In this document: one piece after another, positions 1-6,107 of the stretch
Numbering within the stretch: the stretch's first letter is position 1
Layout of the letters: each line of letters starts with the position of its first letter
DNA from: Clostridia bacterium
GTDB taxonomy: Bacteria > Bacillota > Clostridia > Oscillospirales > CAG-272
Direction of reading: 5' to 3'
Length of the DNA stretch: 10,076 nt
Assembly (NCBI GenBank): GCA_017520365.1
Contig: JAFXFQ010000069.1
Span: 1-10,076 of the forward strand
Made by a program: the position numbers and the translations under genes
Notes under the pieces: model-generated
Database searches by the model: none
The model's input: only the letters and a program-made list of their open reading frames with translations
Told to the model about the DNA's origin: nothing

Positions 1-1000
1 CAACGTCGTCTCTTGCCTCGTCTATCTTCTCGTCTGACATTCTGTCTCTCTCATCGGGCTCCTCTGACATTGCACTGCGAAGTCCGTTAAGTCTGTTATC
101 TATACCTGTCAGCCGTGCGCTGAGGGCGTTTATTCTTGATGATTTTTCCGCAAGGTCGCCGTACTTGTCTATATCAGCGATCTTTTCGGAAAGCTCTTCT
201 ATACGAGCCTCGATCTCTCTTGCCTTTTCAAGCTTTCTGCCTGACTCAATAACCTTATAGGCGCGGCAAAGGGCATCAAAGCGATTCTTTTCCGCAGTTC
301 TTTTTTCGATAAGTGCAGAAAGCTTTGCGCTTTCGTTTTCGTAGGCGATAACTGCGGCATTGCTCTGCTTTGCCTCTTCAAGCTTCATTGTGAGCCTTGC
401 CTCCTCCTGCGCCAGGAGCTGAAGCTTGCCTCCGGTGCCCTTTTTGGGCATAATGGCCTTTCTTACCTTATCGAGGCGATCTGTGGCACGTCTCACGCTG
501 AGGCTTTCGTCGCCTGTGAGAAGAATGTTTTCGATGGCCTCGGTCATTCCCGAGCCGTCGATCGCCGCACCTCCGATCTGACGCACGAACACGGTATTGA
601 CAAACATCTGCTCGTCCACTCCAAGAATAGCAACACCGGGGATCTCACCCTTGAACACCTGATCGCCCGTATAAACGTCGATAACGCAGACGTGCTCTTT
701 CGGCTGGGAGCCATCAAAAACGGATATCTCCCTTTCGATCTTGTATTCGCCCTTAGCGCATACCACGTTCATCGTTCCTGCGGCTCTTCTCGTATCCCAG
801 GGGACGTATCGCTGGCGCTCGGATATATCTCCATCGCTTCCTCTGCCGGAAAGGCCGTAGAGCATGAATTTTATGAACATACATACGGTGCTTTTTCCGG
901 ATTCGTTTTCGCCCTCTATAACATTAAGTCCGCGGGAAAACTCAAGACTTTTATCCCGGGTACCCGCAAAGGCTTCAATATAAAGTGATTTTATGTACAT
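1..1000 (-). CDS. YhaN/SbcC-like AAA ATPase of DNA repair, N-terminal part (partial)
   Basis: The first 333 codons of a minus-strand gene are present; the rest lies beyond base 1. The start at 1000 has the upstream sequence GGAGAAC at a proper distance. The protein opens with an SMC/RecF-type nucleotide-binding half-domain: beta strand, then Walker A GENESGKST at residues 30-38, then a Q-loop-like FVRQ ending at about residue 141. From about residue 170 the chain becomes Lys/Glu/Ala-rich and heptad-like, as expected for the outgoing coiled-coil arm. The Walker B and signature motifs would be in the missing C-terminal part. The gene follows a metallophosphoesterase nuclease by 60 bases, the usual SbcD-SbcC or YhaO-YhaN order, so the two probably form an ATP-driven nuclease complex acting on DNA ends or hairpins in the cytoplasm. 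The N-terminus looks more like YhaN than classical SbcC, but the cut prevents a firm choice. Confidence 0.88.
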   Translation of the reverse strand, partial: MYIKSLYIEAFAGTRDKSLEFSRGLNVIEGENESGKSTVCMFIKFMLYGLSGRGSDGDISERQRYVPWDTRRAAGTMNVVCAKGEYKIEREISVFDGSQPKEHVCVIDVYTGDQVFKGEIPGVAILGVDEQMFVNTVFVRQIGGAAIDGSGMTEAIENILLTGDESLSVRRATDRLDKVRKAIMPKKGTGGKLQLLAQEEARLTMKLEEAKQSNAAVIAYENESAKLSALIEKRTAEKNRFDALCRAYKVIESGRKLEKAREIEARIEELSEKIADIDKYGDLAEKSSRINALSARLTGIDNRLNGLRSAMSEEPDERDRMSDEKIDEARDDV

Positions 1001-1060
1001 ATCGTTCTCCAAATCTTTTGACCCAAGGTCCTTCAAAATAGCGTACTGTGGGGCGACCGA

Positions 1061-2170
1061 TCAGATCTCGAGAATATCCTCGCCTGCAAGGGCCGCGAGG
1101 GCATATCTGAGAGCATCTGACGCTGTTTTGCGCTCCTCCTCGTGCTCACTTTCAAGCTTTGGGAGAAGAGTCCTGTAAAGCTCGCCCCTTATGCCGGGAT
1201 CGTTTTTCAGGCTGTCGCCATTCCACGTGGGGGAAGTTGCATCCTCTATCTCAAGATGAAAGAGTCCTCTTTTGTCCTCACTGAGAGCCTCAACGTTAAG
1301 ATTGAGAGAAGGGGAAACAGATCCTCTGAGGATCAGTCGGACAAGATTTTCTTTTCCGTCCGAAAGGGCTCTCACCGCATTATCAACGGCAGTCTTTACG
1401 GTAAGGAGGCTTTCTGCTCCGTCAATGCTTACTGAATGCGTGATATACGCTCTCTTTGCAAAGGGAACGAATGTGACCGTTACCGTCTCGTCATCTATAT
1501 GTACCTCAAGAGCACCTTTTTCGCCGGTCTCGCCGAAATCTCTTCCCTCAGGGCATCCGCAATATGCGCCGATACCCTCAAGAGCCTCGTTGGCCGCATC
1601 TGTATTATGGATGTGTCCCAGAGCAACGTAATCTGCGCCGAATGCCTTGAGAACGCTTACGGGCAGAGGTGCATAGCTGCTTATGGGGGACATAACGTCT
1701 CCGTGAGCTACAAGGATATTGATCCTGCCGTTATCCTCAACAGTCCCCTTCACGGGACACTCGTTTTCATATGTATCTGTGAAGCCGTATCCGTACACGG
1801 TACAGCCGAGATCGTCAAAATCGATCTTTGTGAGAGTGTTTTCCTTGAAAATATGAACGTTTTTGGGGAACACCGTCTTTTCCCAGATGCCGCCCTTCTC
1901 ATAAGGATCGTGGTTACCGGGGGCAATGATAACAGGGCATTCAAGTGATGCAAACTCGCGGAGAAGAAGAATCACCGTCTCTCTCGTCACGAAGGCTCCG
2001 TCAAACAGGTCGCCTGCTATCAGCACCATATCGACCCTTTCTTCTCTTGCATAGCGCATCATACGTGAAAAGGTCTCTCTCAGCTCTCTGCGACGCTTTT
2101 GAGCACAGCTTATATCAAGGCCCGCAAAGGGACTGTCGAGATGAATATCTCCTGTGTGCAAAATTCTCAT
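1061..2170 (-). CDS. YhaO/SbcD-like DNA repair exonuclease (metallophosphoesterase)
   Basis: A 369-residue cytoplasmic calcineurin-like phosphoesterase of the Mre11/SbcD/YhaO group. All phosphodiesterase motifs are visible in order: GDIH (Asp8, His10), GDLFD (Asp54), GNHD (Asn86, His87), a lone His156 in VAHGD, and GHIH (His186, His188). These residues bind the two catalytic metal ions in this family. The segment after GHIHN, with YCGCPEGRDFGE near residues 203-213, is typical of the YhaO/SbcD capping region. The remaining C-terminal ~140 residues are less conserved and would contact the ATPase partner. The ATG at 2170 is preceded by a purine-rich AAGGAAGGG site. The gene is the first of a two-gene operon with the SMC-like ATPase downstream and is driven by the promoter at 2229-2257. 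No motif residue is missing, so an active nuclease is expected. Confidence 0.93.
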   Translation of the reverse strand: MRILHTGDIHLDSPFAGLDISCAQKRRRELRETFSRMMRYAREERVDMVLIAGDLFDGAFVTRETVILLLREFASLECPVIIAPGNHDPYEKGGIWEKTVFPKNVHIFKENTLTKIDFDDLGCTVYGYGFTDTYENECPVKGTVEDNGRINILVAHGDVMSPISSYAPLPVSVLKAFGADYVALGHIHNTDAANEALEGIGAYCGCPEGRDFGETGEKGALEVHIDDETVTVTFVPFAKRAYITHSVSIDGAESLLTVKTAVDNAVRALSDGKENLVRLILRGSVSPSLNLNVEALSEDKRGLFHLEIEDATSPTWNGDSLKNDPGIRGELYRTLLPKLESEHEEERKTASDALRYALAALAGEDILEI

Positions 2171-2228
2171 TTAAGCCCTTCCTTTCTTATTTTGCATTTT
2201 GCAGCGTGGTATCTTGTTTTAATAAATA

Positions 2229-2257
2229 ATTATAACATACAGTAACGCTTTTTTCAA
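2229..2257 (-). promoter_or_regulatory. SigA-type promoter of the nuclease/ATPase operon
   Basis: On the minus strand TTGAAA (2252-2257) and TATAAT (2229-2234) are separated by exactly 17 bases, with TGT directly before the -10 box (extended -10). It lies about 60 bases upstream of the nuclease start and is divergent from the hydrolase promoter at 2340-2368. Confidence 0.8.
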
Positions 2258-2339
2258 CTGATTTCATCAAAAGGAATTCAATTATATGTAAACAAATATA
2301 TAAAGAAAACAAATTTTACAAACCGTACACATTGTGCTC

Positions 2340-2368
2340 TTGCCCTCAGTAAAAAAGAGGGCTATAAT
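2340..2368 (+). promoter_or_regulatory. SigA-type promoter of the alpha/beta hydrolase with a dyad in its spacer
   Basis: TTGCCC (2340-2345) and TATAAT (2363-2368) are 17 bases apart. An inverted repeat, GCCCTC (2342-2347) and GAGGGC (2357-2362), fills the space between the boxes and overlaps the -35 box, a position where a repressor could sit. The hydrolase start follows 36 bases after the -10 box, with an AAAGGA ribosome binding site at 2391-2396. Confidence 0.7.
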
Positions 2369-2404
2369 GATAAAAAAAGAAGTATCCCCGAAAGGAATGA
2401 TCAT

Positions 2405-3454
2405 ATGAAAAAGAATATGAAGCACGTGCTTATCGCTTCCGGAGTTGCCGCGGCAACGGCAATTTGTGCGGGAGCACTTCACAGATTATTGGGCAAGACT
2501 CTTATGACTGTCGCCATGGACAGAAAAGCACCGAAGGCAGTAACAAAGCAAAAGGAAAAGCTTATGGGCTCCGGAGAGCTTTCCGCATTTTTGAAAATGG
2601 CCATGGACAACGCCGCCATTCTTGAGGGCGACGATCAGATAAAGACTGTGGAGATAACCGCTCCCGACGGAGTGCGGCTTGTCGGACACTGGAAGTCAGT
2701 TGAAAGCCCTAAGAGAGTACTCGTAGCCATGCACGGCTGGCGCACCTCCTGGTCACAGGACTTCGCAATCATCTCTAAATTCTGGCACGACAGCGGATGC
2801 TGTGTTCTTTATGCGGAGCAAAGAGGACAGGGAGAAAGCGGCGGAGATTATATGGGCTTTGGAGTTGTGGAGCGCTATGACTGCCTCGAATGGGCAAAAT
2901 GGGCTGCTGAAAACACCTCAGAAGAGCTGCCCATCTATCTTTGCGGCCTTTCCATGGGTGGCACCACCGTACTTATGACAGCAGACCTTGATCTGCCCGA
3001 AAGGGTTCACGGCATTATGTCTGACTGCGCCTTCACCTCCCCCCACGGAATATGGAAGCACGTTGTGCAGAACAACCTCCACATCCCCTACGGTCTCTAC
3101 CACACCGTAGCCGGCGACATATACAGAAAAAAGCTGAGCATAGATCCCAAGGATGGCTCCTGTCCCGAGGCTCTGAAAAGATGCCGCGTTCCCGTAAGCT
3201 TCATCCACGGAACTGATGACCATTTCGTTCCTTTGAGCCACACCTTTGAAAACTACAAGGCATGCGCTTCAGAAAAAAGGCTTCTCGTTGTTCCCGGGGC
3301 GGATCACGGTCTTTCTTATCTCGTTGACCGCGAAGGCTACGAGGCATTCTGCAAAAGCTTTTGGAGAGAATTTGACGACTCCATCCCCGAGGTAGCGTTG
3401 CCCGAGGATGCTGCCTGCGAAAAGGAAACGGAAGAATGCAAAGAAGAGTGTTGA
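2405..3454 (+). CDS. Membrane-anchored alpha/beta hydrolase (YqkD-like, COG1073 type)
   Basis: A 349-residue serine hydrolase. The N-terminal segment, roughly residues 7-30, is hydrophobic and Ala-rich after a basic start, so it is probably an uncleaved membrane anchor or signal; no lipobox is seen. The catalytic fold is complete: oxyanion-hole region AMHGW (108-112), RGQGESGG (140-147), nucleophile elbow GLSMGG with Ser183, catalytic Asp272 in DDHFVP, and His301 in GADHG. The overall pattern matches Bacillus YqkD and related peptidase-S9-like esterases; the substrate cannot be read from sequence. The protein is unusually Cys-rich (about 13 Cys) and ends in a short acidic, Cys-containing tail (residues 334-349) outside the fold. 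AAAGGA sits 8 bases before the ATG. The gene has its own promoter, and the next gene's promoter overlaps its stop codon. Confidence 0.9.
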   Translation: MKKNMKHVLIASGVAAATAICAGALHRLLGKTLMTVAMDRKAPKAVTKQKEKLMGSGELSAFLKMAMDNAAILEGDDQIKTVEITAPDGVRLVGHWKSVESPKRVLVAMHGWRTSWSQDFAIISKFWHDSGCCVLYAEQRGQGESGGDYMGFGVVERYDCLEWAKWAAENTSEELPIYLCGLSMGGTTVLMTADLDLPERVHGIMSDCAFTSPHGIWKHVVQNNLHIPYGLYHTVAGDIYRKKLSIDPKDGSCPEALKRCRVPVSFIHGTDDHFVPLSHTFENYKACASEKRLLVVPGADHGLSYLVDREGYEAFCKSFWREFDDSIPEVALPEDAACEKETEECKEEC

Positions 3455-3479
3455 AAAAGCTTTTCATTTGTGCTATTAT
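3451..3479 (+). promoter_or_regulatory. SigA-type promoter of the PrsA-like lipoprotein, overlapping the hydrolase stop
   Basis: TTGAAA (3451-3456) and TATTAT (3474-3479) have a 17-base spacer and a TGC extended -10. The -35 box contains the hydrolase TGA stop codon (3452-3454). Transcription would start near 3486 and give a leader of about 70 bases. That leader contains the 10-bp palindrome GGCAGCTGCC (3502-3511) and a small CGGC-AAAA-GCCG hairpin (3524-3535). Confidence 0.72.
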
Positions 3480-3554
3480 AACATTAGTTTCGTTATAAAA
3501 CGGCAGCTGCCAAGGAATGACGGCGGCAAAAGCCGAAGAAAGTATGGTATTTTT

Positions 3555-4946
3555 ATGAAAAGAACATTAGCACTGCTCCTTGTCATTATCACAGTTTTTT
3601 CTCTGTTCTCATGCGGGAAAAAAGAAGATGGCGAAAAGCTTTCGGGCGATGCATTCAGCTCCGACGAGATCGTTATGAAAAGCGCGAACTTCAGCTTTAC
3701 GAGGGGCGAGCTTTCAGTTATGTTTTATAACTACTGTAACGAGAAATTCTCAAGCCCCGAGGCTATTGACCACTACAACGTAGACCCTTCTGTATCCCTC
3801 AAGGAGCAGATCTATTATGATGACATTACCTGGTTTAACTACTTCATGGACTATGCAAAGGCAGACATGAAGGAGCTCCTCCTTCTTTGCGAAGCGGCAA
3901 AGGCTGAGGGCCTCGTGCTGTCTGAAAAGGATATTGAGCTTGTCGAAAAGGCAGTGGACGAGGATGTACAGTACGCCATAGATATGGCATACGAAAAGGA
4001 AGAATACTTCAAGCTTCGCTACGGTCCCGACGGAAGCGAGAATGCCCTTCGCGAATACCTGAAGAAAACAGCACTTGCCGCACTTTACACGGATAAGATG
4101 ATCAAATCCTATGATATTTCCGATGAAAAGCTTGCAAAATATGCCGCTGATAACGCAGACCTCTTCAACACCATCAGCTACATGACCTACACCTTTGACG
4201 AGGATAAGGATGAAAATGCGAAGGCGGCCGCCGAGGCTCTTGCGGCTATCACCGATCCCGCTCAGTTTGACAGCTACGTTATCGATTATATGACAAACAC
4301 CCTCCAGCTTCGCGAGGAGGAGATAAAGACCGACAGCTGCTACAAAAACCAGAAATCCTATGACAAGTACAGCGATTTTTCAAAGCTTGCCTTTGACGAA
4401 AAAGCCCCCGTCGGAACCACGTACATAAAGGAAAATGCGGTGGACGGAGAGTACACCGTATACCTTCTCACCAAGGCTGTAGGTGTTCGTGATGACTACA
4501 CCAAGAACATCCGTGTGATCCTTATAGACATCAACCAACACGAGACCGCCGCAATGGCAAAATCCTTTGCAGATAACCTTCTTGAGGAATGGAAGGCAGG
4601 CGAGGCCACAGAGGAAAGCTTTATCCAGATGGTAAAAGACAACACCGACGAAGAGGCAGCCGTTGAGGCAGAAGGCCTTCTTGAGGGTATCACCTGCGGA
4701 GACCAGCTTCCCGACGGAATGGAGGTCTGGCTTTATAACAGAAACATCAGCACGGGTGATACAAGGGTCTTCCTCGACAGCGGCGCATACTACGTCGTAT
4801 ACTTTTGTTCGGACGGCGAGCTCTCCTGGAAAATGTTTGCAAAAAATGCGATCATTGACGACAGCTACATTGCAGACGTTGAAAAGATGGAAAAGGATCA
4901 CACCATCGAGACCTTCGACGACGTGATCTCAAGCCTTAACGCATAA
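3555..4946 (+). CDS. PrsA/SurA-like lipoprotein with degenerate parvulin-type domains
   Basis: A 463-residue exported lipoprotein. The start at 3555 is chosen because it places a basic N-terminus, a hydrophobic stretch and the lipobox LFSC with Cys20 at the right spacing; the open frame extends further upstream to 3408 but there would bury the signal. Residues ~36-200 form a helical, charged region like the SurA/PrsA N-terminal chaperone domain. Two segments, about 203-315 and 318-420, each show the parvulin pattern: a strand, an alpha-helical block rich in Ala/Glu, then a Gly/Asp-rich stretch and a YxVYLL or YYVVYF closing strand. Known PPIase signatures are weak, so foldase activity is uncertain. 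The likely role is folding or holding of secreted proteins at the outer face of the membrane. The ribosome binding site is poor (GAAAG about 13 bases upstream). A strong terminator follows directly. Confidence 0.83.
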   Translation: MKRTLALLLVIITVFSLFSCGKKEDGEKLSGDAFSSDEIVMKSANFSFTRGELSVMFYNYCNEKFSSPEAIDHYNVDPSVSLKEQIYYDDITWFNYFMDYAKADMKELLLLCEAAKAEGLVLSEKDIELVEKAVDEDVQYAIDMAYEKEEYFKLRYGPDGSENALREYLKKTALAALYTDKMIKSYDISDEKLAKYAADNADLFNTISYMTYTFDEDKDENAKAAAEALAAITDPAQFDSYVIDYMTNTLQLREEEIKTDSCYKNQKSYDKYSDFSKLAFDEKAPVGTTYIKENAVDGEYTVYLLTKAVGVRDDYTKNIRVILIDINQHETAAMAKSFADNLLEEWKAGEATEESFIQMVKDNTDEEAAVEAEGLLEGITCGDQLPDGMEVWLYNRNISTGDTRVFLDSGAYYVVYFCSDGELSWKMFAKNAIIDDSYIADVEKMEKDHTIETFDDVISSLNA

Positions 4947-4950
4947 ATAC

Positions 4951-4987
4951 AAAAAGAGAACTTTTGTCTATCAAAAGTTCTCTTTTT
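4951..4987 (+). terminator. Intrinsic terminator after the PrsA-like lipoprotein gene
   Basis: A perfect 16-bp stem, arms 4951-4966 and 4972-4987, with a 5-base loop TCTAT; the 3' arm ends in a T run. It begins 4 bases after the TAA stop. Because the 5' arm starts with A5, it could also stop transcription from the opposite strand. Confidence 0.9.
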
Positions 4988-5087
4988 ATTGTCTTTGGGT
5001 TACAAAAAAGATATATTCGGAAGTTTTGTGTATGACTTCGAACTCACCTCTGAATGTGTTATATCATAATTAGTTCTTTAATTTAAT

Positions 5088-5194
5088 GCTTTGCGGAGCA
5101 AAGCTACCTTTTCTCTTCTCTTTTCTCTCTTATCTTTTATCCGGAAACGACAATTTGAGAGAAGAGAGAAAAGTGAAAAGATAAAAGTGAAGAG
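5088..5194. repeat. Structured intergenic region: small hairpin plus imperfect inverted repeat
   Basis: The stretch 4988-5197 holds no gene. It contains a perfect 7-bp hairpin GCTTTGC-GGA-GCAAAGC (5088-5104). A pyrimidine-rich tract (5106-5140) is followed by a purine-rich tract (5155-5205), and parts of the two pair: 5120-5138 against 5176-5194 match at 16 of 19 positions. The 11-mer GAAACGACAAT occurs at 5144-5154 and again at 5203-5213, and in inverted form at 5226-5236, so two alternative stems can form with the terminator's 3' arm. No function is known to me. Confidence 0.6.
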
Positions 5195-5197
5195 AAC

Positions 5198-5241
5198 AAA
5201 AAGAAACGACAATCTTCTTTCGAAAATTGTCGTTTCTTTTT
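5198..5241 (-). terminator. Intrinsic terminator of the tRNA gene (bidirectional)
   Basis: A perfect 16-bp stem, arms 5198-5213 and 5226-5241, with a 12-base loop. It starts at the last base of the tRNA CCA end on the minus strand and ends in a T5 run there. The arms are A/T-flanked on both sides, so it can also terminate plus-strand transcription coming from the 4989-5197 region. Confidence 0.82.
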
Positions 5242-5317
5242 GGTGGGCCATCAAGGACTCGAACCTTGGACCGACCGGTTATGAGCCGGTAGCTCTAACC
5301 AACTGAGCTAATGGCCC
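5241..5317 (-). tRNA. tRNA with CAU anticodon (tRNA-Ile2 or elongator tRNA-Met)
   Basis: A complete 77-base tRNA with encoded CCA. The acceptor stem GGGCCAT/ATGGCCC is perfect. The D stem is GCTC/GAGC, the anticodon stem ACCGG/CCGGT with loop CTCATAA, the variable loop CGGTC, and the T arm CAAGG-TTCGAGT-CCTTG. The anticodon CAT is at 5281-5283 on the minus strand. The G1-C72 pair and the anticodon stem rule out an initiator tRNA. C4-G69, C5-G68 and A37-A38 agree with what TilS recognises when it makes lysidine in tRNA-Ile2, so Ile2 is slightly favoured, but elongator Met cannot be excluded. It is transcribed from its own promoter at 5336-5364. Confidence 0.96.
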
Positions 5318-5335
5318 GCTTTTGCGGTGCTATTA

Positions 5336-5364
5336 ATAATACCACAAGTTTTCTCTTTTGTCAA
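5336..5364 (-). promoter_or_regulatory. Consensus promoter of the tRNA gene
   Basis: Minus-strand TTGACA (5359-5364), 17-base spacer, TATTAT (5336-5341), ending 18 bases before the tRNA 5' end. It is a near-perfect SigA promoter, as usual for stable RNA genes. The rest of the gap up to 5495 holds only a 9-bp inverted repeat, CGGAATTTG (5389-5397) with CAAATTCCG (5441-5449). Confidence 0.88.
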
Positions 5365-5495
5365 TATCTTTTTTTAAGAAGATACTGTCGGAATTTGTAT
5401 CGAAATCTCCCCGGCTGTGATGGAGCAGGAAAACGAACGCCAAATTCCGTTTCAAAAGCTGCAAAAGCACCGCTCATTTCGAATAACAGTTTTGA

Positions 5496-6053
5496 TCAGT
5501 CGACCTCCCAAGGAAGCTCAACAGTTGTAGCGGTATGGCCAAGGGCTGTGAGAAGAGGGCCAAACATATCTTCAGTCCTTATTTTCAGGCTTGACGTGTT
5601 GGTGCAAGGGTGACAACCCACGAACTCGCCCTCAAGTATATCCTTATCAACAAGTAGTCGCACTGTACCGTTTTTATCGTTCATAAGTCCCATAATGCTG
5701 ACGGAGCCCGGAGTGACACCAAGGAGAGTCTCCATATGCTCGGGTGTTGCAAAGGAGAGGCGTGATGAGCCGATCTGCTTCGAGAGAAGCTTCGTTTTGA
5801 AGGGCTTTTCTCCCGGCATCATCAAAAGATAAAATGCAGTCTGCTGCTTATTGCAGAGAAAAAGATTCTTACAGATCGCAGCACCCAGGGTCTTATCTAT
5901 CTCCTCGCAAAGAGCCATGGTTTCCGCCGCACCGTGGTCGGCAGAAACGTATTCAACGGAGAGACTGTCAAGAAGGTCGTAGCAACGGACCTCTTTTTCA
6001 AGACGGCCCTCGGTGCTGTCGGGCCGTCCGCTATAAAGCTTTATTTCTTCCAT
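5496..6053 (-). CDS. Prolyl-tRNA editing deacylase, ProXp-ala/PrdX type (YbaK superfamily)
   Basis: A 185-residue free-standing editing domain related to the INS domain of bacterial ProRS. Members of this family hydrolyse mischarged Ala-tRNA(Pro) in the cytoplasm. Visible family features are the conserved Lys62 in CKNLFLCN, the GVTPGSVS loop (112-119) followed by GLMND, the LVDKDILEGE strand, and the HPCTNT motif with His148. The length is normal for a single-domain member. The ATG at 6053 is chosen because AAAAAGG lies 8 bases upstream; the frame can be extended to a TTG at 6092, but that codon sits inside a stem-loop and has no ribosome binding site. It is the last gene after the isomerase, 54 bases downstream, and may be co-transcribed, although the functional link to sugar-type enzymes is unclear. 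The next feature downstream is the tRNA promoter; no clear terminator is seen after it. Confidence 0.93.
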   Translation of the reverse strand: MEEIKLYSGRPDSTEGRLEKEVRCYDLLDSLSVEYVSADHGAAETMALCEEIDKTLGAAICKNLFLCNKQQTAFYLLMMPGEKPFKTKLLSKQIGSSRLSFATPEHMETLLGVTPGSVSIMGLMNDKNGTVRLLVDKDILEGEFVGCHPCTNTSSLKIRTEDMFGPLLTALGHTATTVELPWEVD

Positions 6054-6070
6054 ATTAATAACCTTTTTGA

Positions 6071-6100
6071 AAGGGCCGTCGCCTTTATGCAACAGCCCTT
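6071..6100 (-). other. 12-bp stem-loop between the isomerase and the tRNA-editing gene
   Basis: Arms 6071-6082 and 6089-6100 pair over 12 positions (two G-T wobbles on the minus strand) around a 6-base loop. It starts 7 bases after the isomerase stop and ends just before the editing gene's ribosome binding site. There is only a TTT tract after it on the minus strand, so it is a weak terminator at best. An mRNA-stability or processing element, or an attenuator lowering the downstream gene, is equally possible. Confidence 0.55.
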
Positions 6101-6107
6101 ATTGGAT

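Noticed and set aside
1436..1948. Plus-strand open frame of 170 codons within the nuclease gene
   Set aside because: It is antisense to the metallophosphoesterase, whose five metal motifs are all intact. It has no ribosome binding site or family resemblance.
1..2170. Phage or defence nuclease-ATPase pair
   Set aside because: The nuclease-then-SMC-like-ATPase order and motifs are those of the common housekeeping YhaO/YhaN or SbcCD pair; nothing nearby suggests a defence island.
3408..3554. Upstream extension of the PrsA-like frame
   Set aside because: It would overlap the hydrolase gene and the promoter at 3451-3479 and would place 49 residues before a standard lipoprotein signal peptide.
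5088..5241. CRISPR array or transposable element
   Set aside because: The repeats are inverted or few, of unequal spacing, with no repeat-spacer periodicity, no target-site duplication and no transposase nearby.
5091..5306. Plus-strand 71-codon open frame ending in the peptide AIKDSNLGPTGYEPVALTN
   Set aside because: Its second half is the antisense translation of the tRNA gene at 5241-5317, a well-known annotation artefact; the first half is low-complexity repeat sequence.
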